From Actinomyces massiliensis 4401292 (GTDB lineage: Bacteria; Actinomycetota; Actinomycetes; Actinomycetales; Actinomycetaceae): 64,000 nt of DNA. Below the pieces are notes generated by a model, which worked only from the letters and a program-made list of their open reading frames with translations, searched no databases and had not been told where the DNA came from. How positions within the stretch are numbered: position 1 is the stretch's first letter; each line of letters opens with the position of its first letter. The position numbers were made by a program, and so were the translations under genes. Positions 30,081 through 38,694 of the stretch are shown here, in pieces. The DNA lies in NCBI RefSeq assembly GCF_000269805.1, contig NZ_JH711481.1:683779-747778 (forward strand). The letters run 5' to 3'.

Positions 30081-30968
30081 GTGAACGAGCAGCAGGCCGA
30101 GCAGATGCGACACGGAGCGGGCTTCATCGCCGCGCTCGATCAATCCGGGGGCTCCACGCCCAAAGCGCTGGCCGGCTACGGCGTCGGCCCGGAGCGCTAC
30201 TCCAACGACGCCGAGATGTTCGACCTGGTCCACGCCATGCGCACCCGCGTCATCACCTCGAAGTCCTTCACCTCCGAACGCATCATCGGCGCCATCCTCT
30301 TCGAGCGGACCATGGACGGCCAGATCGAGGGCCGTCCCACCGCCGAGTACCTGTGGGAGGTCAAGCACGTCGTCCCCTTCCTCAAGGTCGACAAGGGCCT
30401 GGCCGACGAGGAGCACCGAGCCAGGGTCATGAAGCCGATCCCGGGGCTGGATGATCTGCTCGCGCGCGCCGTCGAAGCCGGCATCTTCGGCACCAAGATG
30501 CGCTCGGTCATCCTGGCGGCCGATCCCGAGGGCGTGCGCGCCGTCGTCGAGCAGCAGTTCGAGATCGCTGAGCGGATCATCGCGGCCGGACTGGTGCCGA
30601 TCATCGAGCCCGAGGTCGATATTCACGCAACCGACAAGGCCAAAGCCGAGGAGCTTCTGGTGGCGTCGCTGACCGAGCGCCTCGACGCCCTGTCCGAGGG
30701 CGCCGACGTCATGCTCAAGGTGAGCATCCCGACCGTTGACGGCCTGTACTCCTACCTCATGAAGCACCCGCGGGTGATGCGCGTGGTGGCGCTGTCCGGC
30801 GGCTACGAGCGCGAGGACGCCAACGCGCGCCTGGCGCGCAACCCCGGCCTCATCGCGAGCTTCTCGCGCGCCCTGCTGGAGGGCCTGAGCGACGGTCAGA
30901 GTCAGGAGGAGTTCGACGCGGTTCTCGCGGCGACCGCTGAGAGCGTCTACGAGGCGAGCATCGCCTAG
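30081..30968 (+). CDS. fda: Fructose-bisphosphate aldolase, class I (bacterial DhnA-unrelated type)
   Basis: A 295-residue Schiff-base aldolase that cleaves fructose 1,6-bisphosphate to dihydroxyacetone phosphate and glyceraldehyde 3-phosphate. The N-terminal signature [21 protein letters not shown] is diagnostic of the short class I family. FLKVDKGL and [11 protein letters not shown] follow, with a catalytic-lysine candidate in [10 protein letters not shown], and a C-terminal [31 protein letters not shown]. The GTG 30081 is preceded by two AGGAGAT sequences, a good ribosome site. A single-gene unit, downstream of the lactose regulator and upstream of the debranching-enzyme gene, all concerned with carbohydrate use. 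Confidence 0.93.
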   Translation: MNEQQAEQMRHGAGFIAALDQSGGSTPKALAGYGVGPERYSNDAEMFDLVHAMRTRVITSKSFTSERIIGAILFERTMDGQIEGRPTAEYLWEVKHVVPFLKVDKGLADEEHRARVMKPIPGLDDLLARAVEAGIFGTKMRSVILAADPEGVRAVVEQQFEIAERIIAAGLVPIIEPEVDIHATDKAKAEELLVASLTERLDALSEGADVMLKVSIPTVDGLYSYLMKHPRVMRVVALSGGYEREDANARLARNPGLIASFSRALLEGLSDGQSQEEFDAVLAATAESVYEASIA

Positions 30969-31161
30969 GGCGCGATCCAGACCCGGGTCGGTCCGGTGGG
31001 GGCTGACCCGTCGAGCCCGGCTGGGCGCTCCGGGCAGTGGTGCAGCGCCTGACGGCGGCCGCCGATCGGTTGGGGTTCCGACGGCGGTCGCCGTGCTGCT
31101 CGGCTGCTCAGCCGCTCGCCGGCCTTCGGTGTCGCCGCGTGGTCTACTGCGTCTAGGCGGA

Positions 31162-31228
31162 CGAGATTGACATTCTCGAACGAGATCGACGGTGCCACCG
31201 TCGATCTCGTTCGAGAATGTCGACCTCG
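31162..31228. repeat. Palindromic element, copy 8
   Basis: 67 bp, nearly perfect arms around GACGGTGCCACCGTC; only the outer GAGATTG/CGACCTC pair is imperfect. It sits in the 536-bp gap between the aldolase and the pullulanase-type gene. Confidence 0.92.
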
Positions 31229-31333
31229 TCGAAGGGCGGGGTGGGGCGGCGCCTGCGCCGGCCCGCCTGCATACCCCCTATACATGCCCATACGCGCCCG
31301 TACGCGCGCACCCACACGTACAGTCCACATAAT

Positions 31334-31393
31334 GAGATCGGGTGCCCTGTGTCGAGATCGGTTCATTTCCGCGCCGAAATCGGTTCGGTAGCG
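31334..31393 (-). repeat. 22-bp tandem repeat array 4 (about three units, minus orientation)
   Basis: Units GAGATCGGGTGCCCTGT, GTCGAGATCGGTTCATTTCC and GCCGAAATCGGTTCGGTAGC, degenerate relatives of the reverse complement of the 22-bp unit. They lie 112 bp upstream of the pullulanase-type start, after a TACACATAAT-like promoter region, and may affect its expression. Confidence 0.65.
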
Positions 31394-31504
31394 CGCGGCC
31401 CGTCACTCGATCGTCTCATTTGTTGGCTCAAGTTGCGTTTTTCGGTCTTGGCGGGAGGTGATCCGGCATGCGAGGCTGTGCATGTCATCAGGAAGGTGGT
31501 GCAC

Positions 31505-34500
31505 ATGACTGACGACCCTCGTATCAGCACGAAGACCCCGGACAGTGCCGTACCCACGGTCTGGCCGATTGTTCCGGATCTGCAGCGTCACCATGAGGCT
31601 CCGGTGCGGCGCCCCATCCCCGGAGCCGGGCAGGCCCGGGCTTACTGGGTTGATGAAACGACTCTGGCATGGCCCGCCGACCTGCTTCCCAAAGGGGTCA
31701 CCCCCGCTATGTGCGTGGGTCCTCACCATGGCCGCCCCCGCAGCGCCCCGCCCGTCAGCTTCGGGTTGGTCTCCTCCCCCGATGGACAGGCCCATGTTCG
31801 GGACGGACTGCTGCATCGCGGCCCCCACGGCTCCGAGGTTCCCCTCGTCCTGGTCGGCGAGGTCGGCCCCGAGGTCGTGGCCGCTCATCCACAGCTGAGC
31901 GGCTACTTGGCGCTGACCACCGTCGACGACTTCGGTGATCCCCGTTTGGGGCGCGCGGACGTCGAAGCGCTTCTGACCGGCCAACTCGCCGTCGTCCAGC
32001 GGACGGCCTCGGCCTCGGGCGGCTGGCTCACGGCTTTCACGGGTGTGCAGATCTGGCCGCTGATCGATCGCTTCTGGGGAGGCGCCGCCTCGACGCGAGA
32101 CGGCTCGGCTCCACTGGGCGTCCGCTTCGTCGAACCGCAGGCCCCTGATGGCGCAGATGGCGCCGACGGCGCCGGTGACGCTGCCGGTTCCGAGAGCGCC
32201 GGGGACACCGAGGGCGCAGAGGGCGTCGAGAGCGCCGGGGGCACAGAGACCGCCGGGGTCACCGAGGGCACTGCGCTCCCGGCCTTCGCCCTGTGGGCGC
32301 CGACCGCCCTGGCCGTCACGCTCCTGGCCTGGGAGACCGGCGACCCGACGGGATCGTCGCCTCTGGTCGATGACCCGCCCATGCGCTTGCCCGCTCATCG
32401 GTGCGATGACGGCCGATGGGAGGTGGATCCGGGTCGCGTCGGCGCCGGTGCGCAGTACCTGTGGGAAGTCGAGGTGTTCGTCCCCTCGACGGGACGGGTC
32501 GAGCTCAACCGGGTCACCGATCCCTACAGCACGGCTCTGACGGTCGATTCGCGCCGGTCGGTCGCCGTCGATCTGGGGCAGCGCGCTCTCAAGCCCACTG
32601 CCTGGTGCGAGAACCTCAGCCCCGTCGTCCACTCCGACGCCGCACGGGCCATCTACGAACTTCACGTGCGCGACTTCTCCTGCACCGACGAGTCCGTACC
32701 GGCCGAGCTGCGCGGGACCTACGCCGCGTTCACCGTCGATTCGCTCGGCACCCGCCACCTGGGTGCGCTGGTGGGCGCGGGCGTCGACACCCTGCACCTG
32801 CTGCCGATTTTCGACACCGCCACCATCCCCGAGGACCGGGCCGACCAGAAGTCCCCCGAGATTCCGGCCGATACCTCGGCCTCCTCGCGCCGTCCCCAGG
32901 CGGCGGTGGCGGCCGTGGCCGACAGCGACGCCTACAACTGGGGCTACGACCCGTATCACTGGATGGCCCCGGAGGGCTCCTACGCGCGCGAAGGCCACCA
33001 GGACGGCGGCGCCCGCACGCGCGAGGTGCGCGACATGGTGGGGGCGCTGCACGGCATGGGCCTGCAGGTCGTTCTCGACCAGGTGTACAACCACACCGCC
33101 GCGGCGGGCCAGGACCCGTGCTCCGTGCTCGACCGGATCGTGCCCGACTACTACCACCGCCTCGACGTCTACGGCGCCATCGAGATGAGCACCTGCCGCA
33201 ACAACGTGGCCACCGAGCGCGCCATGGCCGAGCGGCTCATGATCGACGCGTGCGTGGCCTGGGTGCGCGACTACCGGGTCGACGGCTTCCGCTTCGACCT
33301 CATGGGCTACCACAGCATCGGCACAATGGCCCGCCTGCGCGAGGCGCTGGACGAGATCGCCGAGGACGCCGTCGGACACCCCATCTACCTTTACGGCGAG
33401 GGCTGGAACATGGGGGAGGTGGCCGACAACGCTCTGTTCCGCCAGGCCTGCCAGGGGCAGGTCGGCGAGCTGGGCATCGGCACCCTCAACGACCGGGTGC
33501 GCGACGCCGTCCACGGCGGCAGCTTCAAGCAGCCCGACCCGCGGACGGATCAGGGCCTGGGCAACGGGGAGCTGACCGACCCCAACGCCGTGGAGGAGCG
33601 CAAGAAGGATGCGGCGCGCAGGGACCTCGCCTGGCGCAGCGACCTGGTGCGGCTGTCACTGGCCGGCAACCTGCGCGACTACACCCTGCTGACCTCCGAC
33701 GGGCAGTGGCGACGCGGCGACGAGATCGGGTACGGGGAGTCCCCGGCGGCCTACGGCATCGAGCCCGTGGACTCCATCGCCTACGTGTCCTCCCATGGCG
33801 ACGAGACCCTTTTCGACCGCCTGGCGTACAAGCTGCCGCTGCCCACCTCCATGGCGGACCGGGTGCGCATGAACACCCTGTGCCTGGCCATCGCCACGCT
33901 GGGCCAGTCGCCGGCCTTCTGGGCGGCGGGTTGCGAGCTGCTGCGCAGCAAGTCCCTGGACACCGATTCCTACAATTCCGGCGACCACTTCAACGCCATC
34001 GACTGGTCCGGGCGGGACAACGGCTGGGGGCGGGGATTGCCGCCGGCGGGGCGCAACTTCGAGTCCTGGATCATCCAGGCCGAGCTGCTCGCCCATGACG
34101 AGCTGCGCCCCACCGCCCGCGACATCGCCGCCGCCCAGGAGCAGGCTCTCGATGTTCTGCGACTGCGGCGCAGCACGCCGCTGTTCTCCCTGGGGTCCGC
34201 CGAACTCATCCGTGAGCGCGTGAGTTTCCCGTCCAGTGGTCCGCGTGCGCAGCCCGGCATCATCATCATGGTGATCGACGACGGCGCGGGCGAGGCGGAT
34301 GTTGACCCCGCGCTGGACGGGGTCGTGGTGGTGATCAATGCGACGCCGCGCGAGGTCAGCCAGCGGGTCGACGCCCTGGTGGACCGCTTCCTGGTGCTCT
34401 CCGAGGTCCAGGTCTGCGGTGTGGACCCGGTGGTGCGCGAGACCCGTTTCGACGCCTCCACCGGCCTGGTGACGATTCCCGCGCGCACGGTCGCGGTGCT

Positions 34501-34513
34501 CGTCGAGCCCTAG
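31505..34513 (+). CDS. Pullulanase-type GH13 protein with a missing catalytic Asp
   Basis: A 1002-residue protein of the type I pullulanase / alpha-1,6-glucosidase family, expected to debranch glycogen, starch or pullulan. It has an N-terminal ARAYWVDETTLAWP domain, a CBM48-like region (FALWAPTALAVTLLAWETGDPTG), and the barrel motifs VLDQVYNHTAA and DGFRFDLMGYHS (nucleophile D598), followed by YLYGEGWNMGE (acid/base E632). The expected HDNETL of region IV is HGDETL at H764-G765-D766, so the transition-state Asp is replaced by Gly. The paralogue at 56176-59115 keeps HDNETL. A Gly/Ala/Glu repeat (GADGAGDAAGSESAGDTEG) interrupts the N-terminal part. ATG 31505 follows AGGAAGG. No signal peptide is evident, so cytoplasmic glycogen is the likely substrate if active. 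Confidence 0.85.
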   Translation: MTDDPRISTKTPDSAVPTVWPIVPDLQRHHEAPVRRPIPGAGQARAYWVDETTLAWPADLLPKGVTPAMCVGPHHGRPRSAPPVSFGLVSSPDGQAHVRDGLLHRGPHGSEVPLVLVGEVGPEVVAAHPQLSGYLALTTVDDFGDPRLGRADVEALLTGQLAVVQRTASASGGWLTAFTGVQIWPLIDRFWGGAASTRDGSAPLGVRFVEPQAPDGADGADGAGDAAGSESAGDTEGAEGVESAGGTETAGVTEGTALPAFALWAPTALAVTLLAWETGDPTGSSPLVDDPPMRLPAHRCDDGRWEVDPGRVGAGAQYLWEVEVFVPSTGRVELNRVTDPYSTALTVDSRRSVAVDLGQRALKPTAWCENLSPVVHSDAARAIYELHVRDFSCTDESVPAELRGTYAAFTVDSLGTRHLGALVGAGVDTLHLLPIFDTATIPEDRADQKSPEIPADTSASSRRPQAAVAAVADSDAYNWGYDPYHWMAPEGSYAREGHQDGGARTREVRDMVGALHGMGLQVVLDQVYNHTAAAGQDPCSVLDRIVPDYYHRLDVYGAIEMSTCRNNVATERAMAERLMIDACVAWVRDYRVDGFRFDLMGYHSIGTMARLREALDEIAEDAVGHPIYLYGEGWNMGEVADNALFRQACQGQVGELGIGTLNDRVRDAVHGGSFKQPDPRTDQGLGNGELTDPNAVEERKKDAARRDLAWRSDLVRLSLAGNLRDYTLLTSDGQWRRGDEIGYGESPAAYGIEPVDSIAYVSSHGDETLFDRLAYKLPLPTSMADRVRMNTLCLAIATLGQSPAFWAAGCELLRSKSLDTDSYNSGDHFNAIDWSGRDNGWGRGLPPAGRNFESWIIQAELLAHDELRPTARDIAAAQEQALDVLRLRRSTPLFSLGSAELIRERVSFPSSGPRAQPGIIIMVIDDGAGEADVDPALDGVVVVINATPREVSQRVDALVDRFLVLSEVQVCGVDPVVRETRFDASTGLVTIPARTVAVLVEP

Positions 34514-34540
34514 CGGGGCCGGTTCCTGCCTGCACGTCGT

Positions 34541-34607
34541 CGAGGTCGACATTCTCGAACGAGATCGACGGTGCCACCGTCGATCTCGTTCGAGAATGTC
34601 GACCTCG
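34541..34607. repeat. Palindromic element, copy 9 (best copy)
   Basis: A perfect 33-bp inverted repeat around a single central C, 28 bp after the pullulanase-type stop and 42 bp before the DUF488 start. I use this copy as the reference for the family. In RNA it would fold into a very stable stem. Confidence 0.95.
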
Positions 34608-34648
34608 TTGGAGGCTTCTCTGCTCCCGCCCGGAACTAGGGTGGGGGC

Positions 34649-35059
34649 ATGAGTCCTGGTCGAAGCAATGTGCCCGTCGCCGACGACGTCGTGATCAAGG
34701 GGGTGCGGGACGAGCCCTCGTCCGACGACGGCCGGCGCGTCCTAGCTGATCGGCTGTGGCCGCGCGGGGTCAGCAAGGAACGGGCCGCGTTGGATGAGTG
34801 GGCGAAGGACGCCACGCCGTCAACGGCGCTGCGTCGGGCCTTCCACTCCGGCGACCTGACCTGGGAGCAGTTCGTTCCCGCCTACCGCGCCGAGCTGGAG
34901 GAGGAGCCTCGGGCCGTGGAGGCGGTCGAGAGGCTGCGCGCCGAGGCGCTGCAGGGGCGGGTGACCCTGCTGATCGCCGGACACGACAGGAATCGCACCC
35001 ACGCCCGAGTGCTGCGCGAGGCCATTCTGGGGGAGAGTGACCCGGATCTGCCCCGCTGA
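34649..35059 (+). CDS. DUF488 family protein (YeaO-like)
   Basis: A 136-residue small protein of the DUF488 family. The signature is GRRVLADRLWPRGVSKERAALDEWAKDATPSTALRRAFHSGDLTWEQFVPAYRAELEE, with a C-terminal VTLLIAGHDRNRTHARVLRE strand-helix. The family's biochemical role is not established. The ATG 34649 is supported by TAGGGT six bases upstream, so the message is probably leaderless. It lies immediately after palindromic element copy 9 and 48 bp before padR on the same strand, but padR has its own leaderless promoter, so co-transcription is optional. Confidence 0.88.
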   Translation: MSPGRSNVPVADDVVIKGVRDEPSSDDGRRVLADRLWPRGVSKERAALDEWAKDATPSTALRRAFHSGDLTWEQFVPAYRAELEEEPRAVEAVERLRAEALQGRVTLLIAGHDRNRTHARVLREAILGESDPDLPR

Positions 35060-35107
35060 GGCCGGGCCGTCCGGCCTTCGGAGCCGTTCCTCGTCTACTG
35101 TTTCCGT

Positions 35108-35683
35108 ATGAAACTCAGGCACGCCATTCTTGGGCTGCTGTCCCATGGACCGCAGAGCGGCTACGACCTCAGTCGTGCCTTCGCCGGCTCCGTCGTCAAC
35201 TTCTGGCATGCCGACCAGTCCCAGGTCTACCGCACTCTGGACCGCCTGGAGGACGACGGCGCAATCTCGACGCGGGTCATCGCCCAGACGGGGCGACCCG
35301 ATCGGCGTGTGCACAGCCTGACGCCGGAGGGCTGGGCGGAGCTGGATGCCTGGCTGGCCAGCCCGCTCGAACCCCGCTTGGGCAAGGACCCGTTGCTCGC
35401 GCGGATCTTCTTCGCCGCCCGGCTGGGCCACGAGAGGGTCGATGCGCTCCTGGAGGAGGCCGAACGGGCGCTCCGCCAGGAGCTGGAGACTCTGGAGGCG
35501 ATCGAGTTCGATGTCGTGGATCTCGACACCCTTCTCAAGGCCGCGACGCTGCGCCACGGGCTCCAGGGGGCGAGGTTCGAACTGGAGTGGCTCGAACGGG
35601 TTCGGCGCGACGTCGCAGATCATGCGGCCAAGGCGAGGGAAGCTGCGGATCGGGACGGCGAGCGCGATGGCGGGGATGGGTGA
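35108..35683 (+). CDS. PadR-family transcriptional regulator
   Basis: A 191-residue PadR/Vir regulator. The N-terminal winged helix reads LRHAILGLLSHGPQSGYDLSRAF, then FWHADQSQVYRTLDRLEDDGAISTRVIAQTGRPDRRVHSLTPEGWAELDAWL. The C-terminal Vir_act_alpha_C dimerisation helices carry the effector function (DPLLARIFFAARLGHERVDALLEEAERALRQELETLEAIE). ATG 35108 follows TACTGT by six bases. The next gene downstream begins only 55 bp later and has an operator-like inverted repeat in its promoter, duplicated before the second protease copy, so this regulator probably controls the CPBP pair. Confidence 0.88.
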   Translation: MKLRHAILGLLSHGPQSGYDLSRAFAGSVVNFWHADQSQVYRTLDRLEDDGAISTRVIAQTGRPDRRVHSLTPEGWAELDAWLASPLEPRLGKDPLLARIFFAARLGHERVDALLEEAERALRQELETLEAIEFDVVDLDTLLKAATLRHGLQGARFELEWLERVRRDVADHAAKAREAADRDGERDGGDG

Positions 35684-35702
35684 ACGGGAGCCACTTTCAT
35701 AC

Positions 35703-35732
35703 TTGTAGAATCGAATAGTCGCATTTTACAGT
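35703..35732 (+). promoter_or_regulatory. Promoter and operator of CPBP copy 1
   Basis: -35 TTGTAG (35703-35708), 17-18 nt, -10 TTACAGT ending at 35732, then six bases to ATG 35739. The inverted repeat TGTAGAAT-N11-ATTTTACA (35704-35730) spans the whole promoter. The second copy of the gene carries the same site with perfect arms (37190-37216). It fits the spacing of a PadR operator; binding is inferred. Confidence 0.6.
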
Positions 35733-35738
35733 ATGGGC

Positions 35739-36593
35739 ATGAGTGAAACATGCCCTTCCAATGGCGTCCCCGCGGTGAGTTCCAGGGCTCGCCTCCTGGT
35801 CTTCATCGTCATCGCACTTAGTTCCGGGTGGATCGGGGTCTTCGTCAACCGCCTCCTCGGCATTCCCGACTCCATGGACTCGGCGGGCGCCGCCATCTGG
35901 ATCGTGACTCCGCTGCTGGTCGGCATTGTCATGGGGCTCACGGATCCGTCCCTGCGGCGCTCCTATCTCGCCTCGTGGAAGCCGGGCCGGTTCCGGGCCT
36001 ACGGTGTGGCGCTCGTCGTCTTCCCCCTGTCCTTTGTGGCGGCCATCGCCGTTGGTTGGGCGGCCGGGTGGCTGGAGCCTTCCGGGCTGGGTGCCTTCGC
36101 GGGCGTGGTGGTCGCGGCTGCGGTGGGGACTCTGGGCAAGAACGTCTTCGAGGAAGGGGCCTGGCGCGGCTACCTGGCGCCCGCCCTCGTGGGTCGAGGG
36201 CTGCCGGACCTCTGGGTCTGGGTTATCTCGGGGACTGTGTGGGCGGTGTGGCACTACCCCTACTACCTGTTCCTCTTCGATGAGTCCCTGACGCGCGCGG
36301 TCTGGGACGTCCCCCCGGTCGTCTACGCCACGCTGGGGATCGTGATCATGAACCTGTGGGCGCCCCTGTTCACCGAGCTGCGGCTGCTCAGCGGGAGCTT
36401 CTGGCCCGGCGTCATCGCCCACAGCGTGGCCAACCTCAGTCAGCTCCCCCTGGCGTACGGCGGGCTTCCGATCGAGTCGGGCAAGCACCTGATCGTCTCC
36501 CCATTGGCGGGCCTGATCTCCAACGCCGTCGTCCTGGGTGCGGGCCTGTTGCTGTGGGCGCGTCGCACGGGCCGTCTGCGCCGGGCTCGGTGA
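35739..36593 (+). CDS. CPBP-family intramembrane metalloprotease (copy 1)
   Basis: A 284-residue membrane protein with about seven spans and the three conserved CPBP (Abi/Rce1) motifs: the Glu pair and Arg in NVFEEGAWRGYLAP (E138, E139, R143), the His in VWAVWHYPYYLF, and the late His in FWPGVIAHSVANLSQLPL. These proteases cleave near the membrane and in bacteria are linked to peptide maturation, bacteriocin immunity or stress signalling. ATG 35739 is preferred over 35733 because the -10 box ends at 35732. The C-terminus (RRTGRLRRAR) is followed by a 51-bp tandem duplication of the gene end. A second, roughly 90% identical copy follows at 37225. Confidence 0.85.
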   Translation: MSETCPSNGVPAVSSRARLLVFIVIALSSGWIGVFVNRLLGIPDSMDSAGAAIWIVTPLLVGIVMGLTDPSLRRSYLASWKPGRFRAYGVALVVFPLSFVAAIAVGWAAGWLEPSGLGAFAGVVVAAAVGTLGKNVFEEGAWRGYLAPALVGRGLPDLWVWVISGTVWAVWHYPYYLFLFDESLTRAVWDVPPVVYATLGIVIMNLWAPLFTELRLLSGSFWPGVIAHSVANLSQLPLAYGGLPIESGKHLIVSPLAGLISNAVVLGAGLLLWARRTGRLRRAR

Positions 36594-36659
36594 GCGGACG
36601 GCGGGCGGGCGCGTCGCACGGGCCGCCTGCGCTGGGCTCGGTGAGCGGACGGCGGGCGG
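36558..36659 (+). repeat. 51-bp tandem duplication over the 3' end of CPBP copy 1
   Basis: Two units beginning GCGCGTCGCACGGGCC, differing at two positions, the first covering the last codons and stop of the protease gene. The equivalent place after CPBP copy 2 has only one unit, so it arose after the gene duplication or was lost there. Confidence 0.8.
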
Positions 36660-36714
36660 GCGCGTTCCAGGTGCTCGCCCTCGGTGCTGCGCGCGACCAT
36701 TTCGTCCAGCCACT

Positions 36715-36909
36715 TCATCCAGCCATGGCAACAGCTGGCCCGCATGATCCCCGGCCGTATAGGCGACCCGCCCCTCGGGTCCCCGCGAACAGCGCGCTTG
36801 GCCCCAGCAGCACCGCGTCACCGAGGATGACGGGCTGTTGACCGAACTCGCTGAACACGACGGCCGTGCCATCGCGCACAACAACGAGCCGGACGACCTT
36901 GTACGCCAC
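36715..36909 (-). pseudogene. AraC-type regulator N-terminal fragment (degraded)
   Basis: The minus strand reads MAYKVVRLVVVRDGTAVVFSEFGQQPVILGDAVLLGPSALFAG, which resembles the cupin-like N-terminal part of actinobacterial AraC regulators. The helix-turn-helix half is absent and the frame breaks after about 43 residues; PEGRVAYTAGDHAGQLLPWLDEVA continues in another frame. In the second duplication unit about 220 bp of this fragment are deleted. Identification is from memory and tentative. Confidence 0.4.
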
Positions 36910-36987
36910 AGGGCCGACAGGCCCTCCGAGTCCGAGCCGACAAAGGCGGAGAGATACGGCTAGTCACTCATCAATGAACCTCGCGAT

Positions 36988-37165
36988 TCAGTGCCGGGTC
37001 AGTGCCGGTGCAGTGCTGGTTCGGTGCCGGTGCAGGTGCCGATGCGCCCAGTGGGGGCTGTGCATCCGTCCGAGGACGTTGCCGAACGGGTCGATGATGG
37101 AGGCCGTCGTGAATCCGCCGCCGCGTTCGGTCGTAGGAGCGTGTATCTGCGCGCCACGGGCGGGG
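36988..37165 (-). pseudogene. 3' fragment of a VOC/glyoxalase-family gene
   Basis: Encodes AQIHAPTTERGGGFTTASIIDPFGNVLG and MHSPHWAHRH, nearly identical to the end of the intact gene at 38204-38644, but the upstream two thirds are missing. The break falls within CGCGCCACGGGCG, directly before the second CPBP operator, so it marks a junction of the tandem duplication. The tail is altered by expansion of a GTGCCGGTGCAG repeat. Confidence 0.8.
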
Positions 37166-37188
37166 AGCGAACGAGGCTGCCGCTATAC

Positions 37189-37218
37189 TTGTAAAATCGA
37201 ATAGTCGCATTTTACAGT
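37189..37218 (+). promoter_or_regulatory. Promoter and operator of CPBP copy 2
   Basis: -35 TTGTAA (37189-37194), -10 TACAGT (37213-37218), six bases to ATG 37225. TGTAAAAT-N11-ATTTTACA (37190-37216) is a perfect 8-bp inverted repeat; copy 1 differs at one position. Confidence 0.6.
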
Positions 37219-37224
37219 ATGGGC

Positions 37225-38079
37225 ATGAGTGAAACATGCCCTTCCAATGGCGTCCCCGCGGTGAGTTCCAGGGCCCGCCTCCTGGTCTTCGTCGTCATCG
37301 CACTTAGTTCCGGGTGGATCGGGGTCTTCGTCAATCGTCTCCTCGGAACTCCCGACTCCATGGACTCGGCGGGTGCCGGCATTTGGATCGCGATTCCGCT
37401 GCTGGCCGGCATCGTCATGGGCGTCACGGATCGATCCCTGCGGCGCTCCTACGGCGCCTCGTGGAAGCCGGGGCGGCTTCGGGCCTACGGTGTGGCGCTG
37501 GTCGTCTTTCCCCTGTCGTTCGCGGCGGCCATCGCCGTTGGTTGGGCGGCCGGGTGGCTGGAGCCTTCCGGGCTGGGTGCCTTCGCGGGCGTGGTGGTTG
37601 CGGCTGCGGTGGGGACTCTGGGCAAGAACGTCTTCGAGGAAGGGGCTTGGCGCGGCTATCTGGCGCCCGCCCTCGTGGGTCGAGGGCTGCCGGATCCCTG
37701 GGTCTGGGTTATCTCGGGGACTGTGTGGGCGGTGTGGCACTGCCCCTATTACCTGTTCTTCTTGGACGAGTCCCTGGTGCGCGCGGTCTGGGATGTTCCC
37801 CCGGTCGTCTTCTTCACGCTGGGGGTCGTGATCATGAACCTGTGGGCGCCCCTGTTCACCGAGCTGCGGCTGCTCAGCGGGAGCTTCTGGCCCGGCGTCA
37901 TCGCCCACAGCGTGGCCAACCTCAGCCAGCTCCCCCTGACGACGGGCGGGCTTCCGATCGCCCCGGGCAAGCACCTGATCGTCTCCCCAATGGTGGGGCT
38001 GATCCCCAACGCCGTCGTCCTGGGCGCCGGCCTGCTGCTGTGGGCGCGTCGCACGGGCCGTCTGCGCCGGGGGCGGTGA
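37225..38079 (+). CDS. CPBP-family intramembrane metalloprotease (copy 2)
   Basis: A 284-residue near-duplicate of the protein at 35739. The motifs NVFEEGAWRGYLAP, VWAVWHCPYYLF and FWPGVIAHSVANLSQLPL are all retained. Differences cluster in the membrane segments and loops (for example HYP to HCP, LFLFDESLTRAV to LFFLDESLVRAV, VVYATLGI to VVFFTLGV), which suggests functional divergence rather than decay. It has its own copy of the promoter-operator, so both genes should respond to the same regulator, probably the adjacent PadR. Downstream lie about 120 bp of remnant sequence, then the convergent VOC gene. Confidence 0.85.
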   Translation: MSETCPSNGVPAVSSRARLLVFVVIALSSGWIGVFVNRLLGTPDSMDSAGAGIWIAIPLLAGIVMGVTDRSLRRSYGASWKPGRLRAYGVALVVFPLSFAAAIAVGWAAGWLEPSGLGAFAGVVVAAAVGTLGKNVFEEGAWRGYLAPALVGRGLPDPWVWVISGTVWAVWHCPYYLFFLDESLVRAVWDVPPVVFFTLGVVIMNLWAPLFTELRLLSGSFWPGVIAHSVANLSQLPLTTGGLPIAPGKHLIVSPMVGLIPNAVVLGAGLLLWARRTGRLRRGR

Positions 38080-38203
38080 GCGGACGGCGGGTGGGCGTTC
38101 CAGGTGCTCGCCCTCGGTGCTGAGCGCGACGTTGTACGCCACAGGGCCGACAGGCCCTCCGAGTCCGAGCCGACAAGGGCGGAGAGATACGGCTGATCGC
38201 TCA

Positions 38204-38644
38204 TCAATGAACCTCGCGATTCAGTGCCGGGTCAGTGCTGGTGCAGTGCCGGTGCGCCCAGTGAGGGCTGTGCATCAGTCCGAGGACGTTGCCGAACGGG
38301 TCGATGATGGAAGCCGTCGTGAATCCGCCGCCGCGTTCGGTCGTAGGAGCGTGTATCTGCGCGCCACGGGCGAGAAGCGCGTCCAGGGCCGACTCGACGT
38401 CGTCGACCTGCCAATAGGTGGTCGAGCCGCCCGCACCCGAAGACCCTGCCGGTGCGTAGGCGCGGTTCATGATGCCGAGCTCGTCTTCGTCGGGGCCGAT
38501 GCGGAACTCGACGTATGCGGCAGGCCCGGTCTCGGGACGGCGGAAGTACGGGCCAATGCCGAGGGTGTCGGAGTACCAGTCGGCTGCTGCGTCCACATCG
38601 TCGGCGGTGAGCACCATCGTGGTGAGGCCCTGCAGGTGAGTCAT
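38204..38644 (-). CDS. VOC (glyoxalase/bleomycin-resistance/dioxygenase) family protein
   Basis: A 146-residue protein with two beta-alpha-beta-beta-beta modules of the vicinal-oxygen-chelate fold: TTMVLTADDVDAAADWYSDTLGIGPYFRRPE and TYWQVDDVESALDALLARGAQIHAP, ending IIDPFGNVLGLMHSP. Members bind a metal and act as glyoxalases, dioxygenases or antibiotic-binding proteins; the substrate cannot be told here. ATG 38644 has AAGGAC upstream. It is divergent from the WYL-type regulator, with a perfect inverted repeat between them, so it is the likely regulated target. A truncated copy of its 3' end lies at 36988-37165. Confidence 0.85.
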   Translation of the reverse strand: MTHLQGLTTMVLTADDVDAAADWYSDTLGIGPYFRRPETGPAAYVEFRIGPDEDELGIMNRAYAPAGSSGAGGSTTYWQVDDVESALDALLARGAQIHAPTTERGGGFTTASIIDPFGNVLGLMHSPHWAHRHCTSTDPALNREVH

Positions 38645-38694
38645 CGTGCTGTCCTTGCTTCGTGAGGGATCGTTCTACTCCACTCTGGCAGGTG

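Noticed and set aside
34649-35683. DUF488 and padR as one operon
   Set aside because: Each gene has its own TANNNT hexamer 6 nt before its start, so separate leaderless transcripts explain the layout better; co-transcription is still possible.
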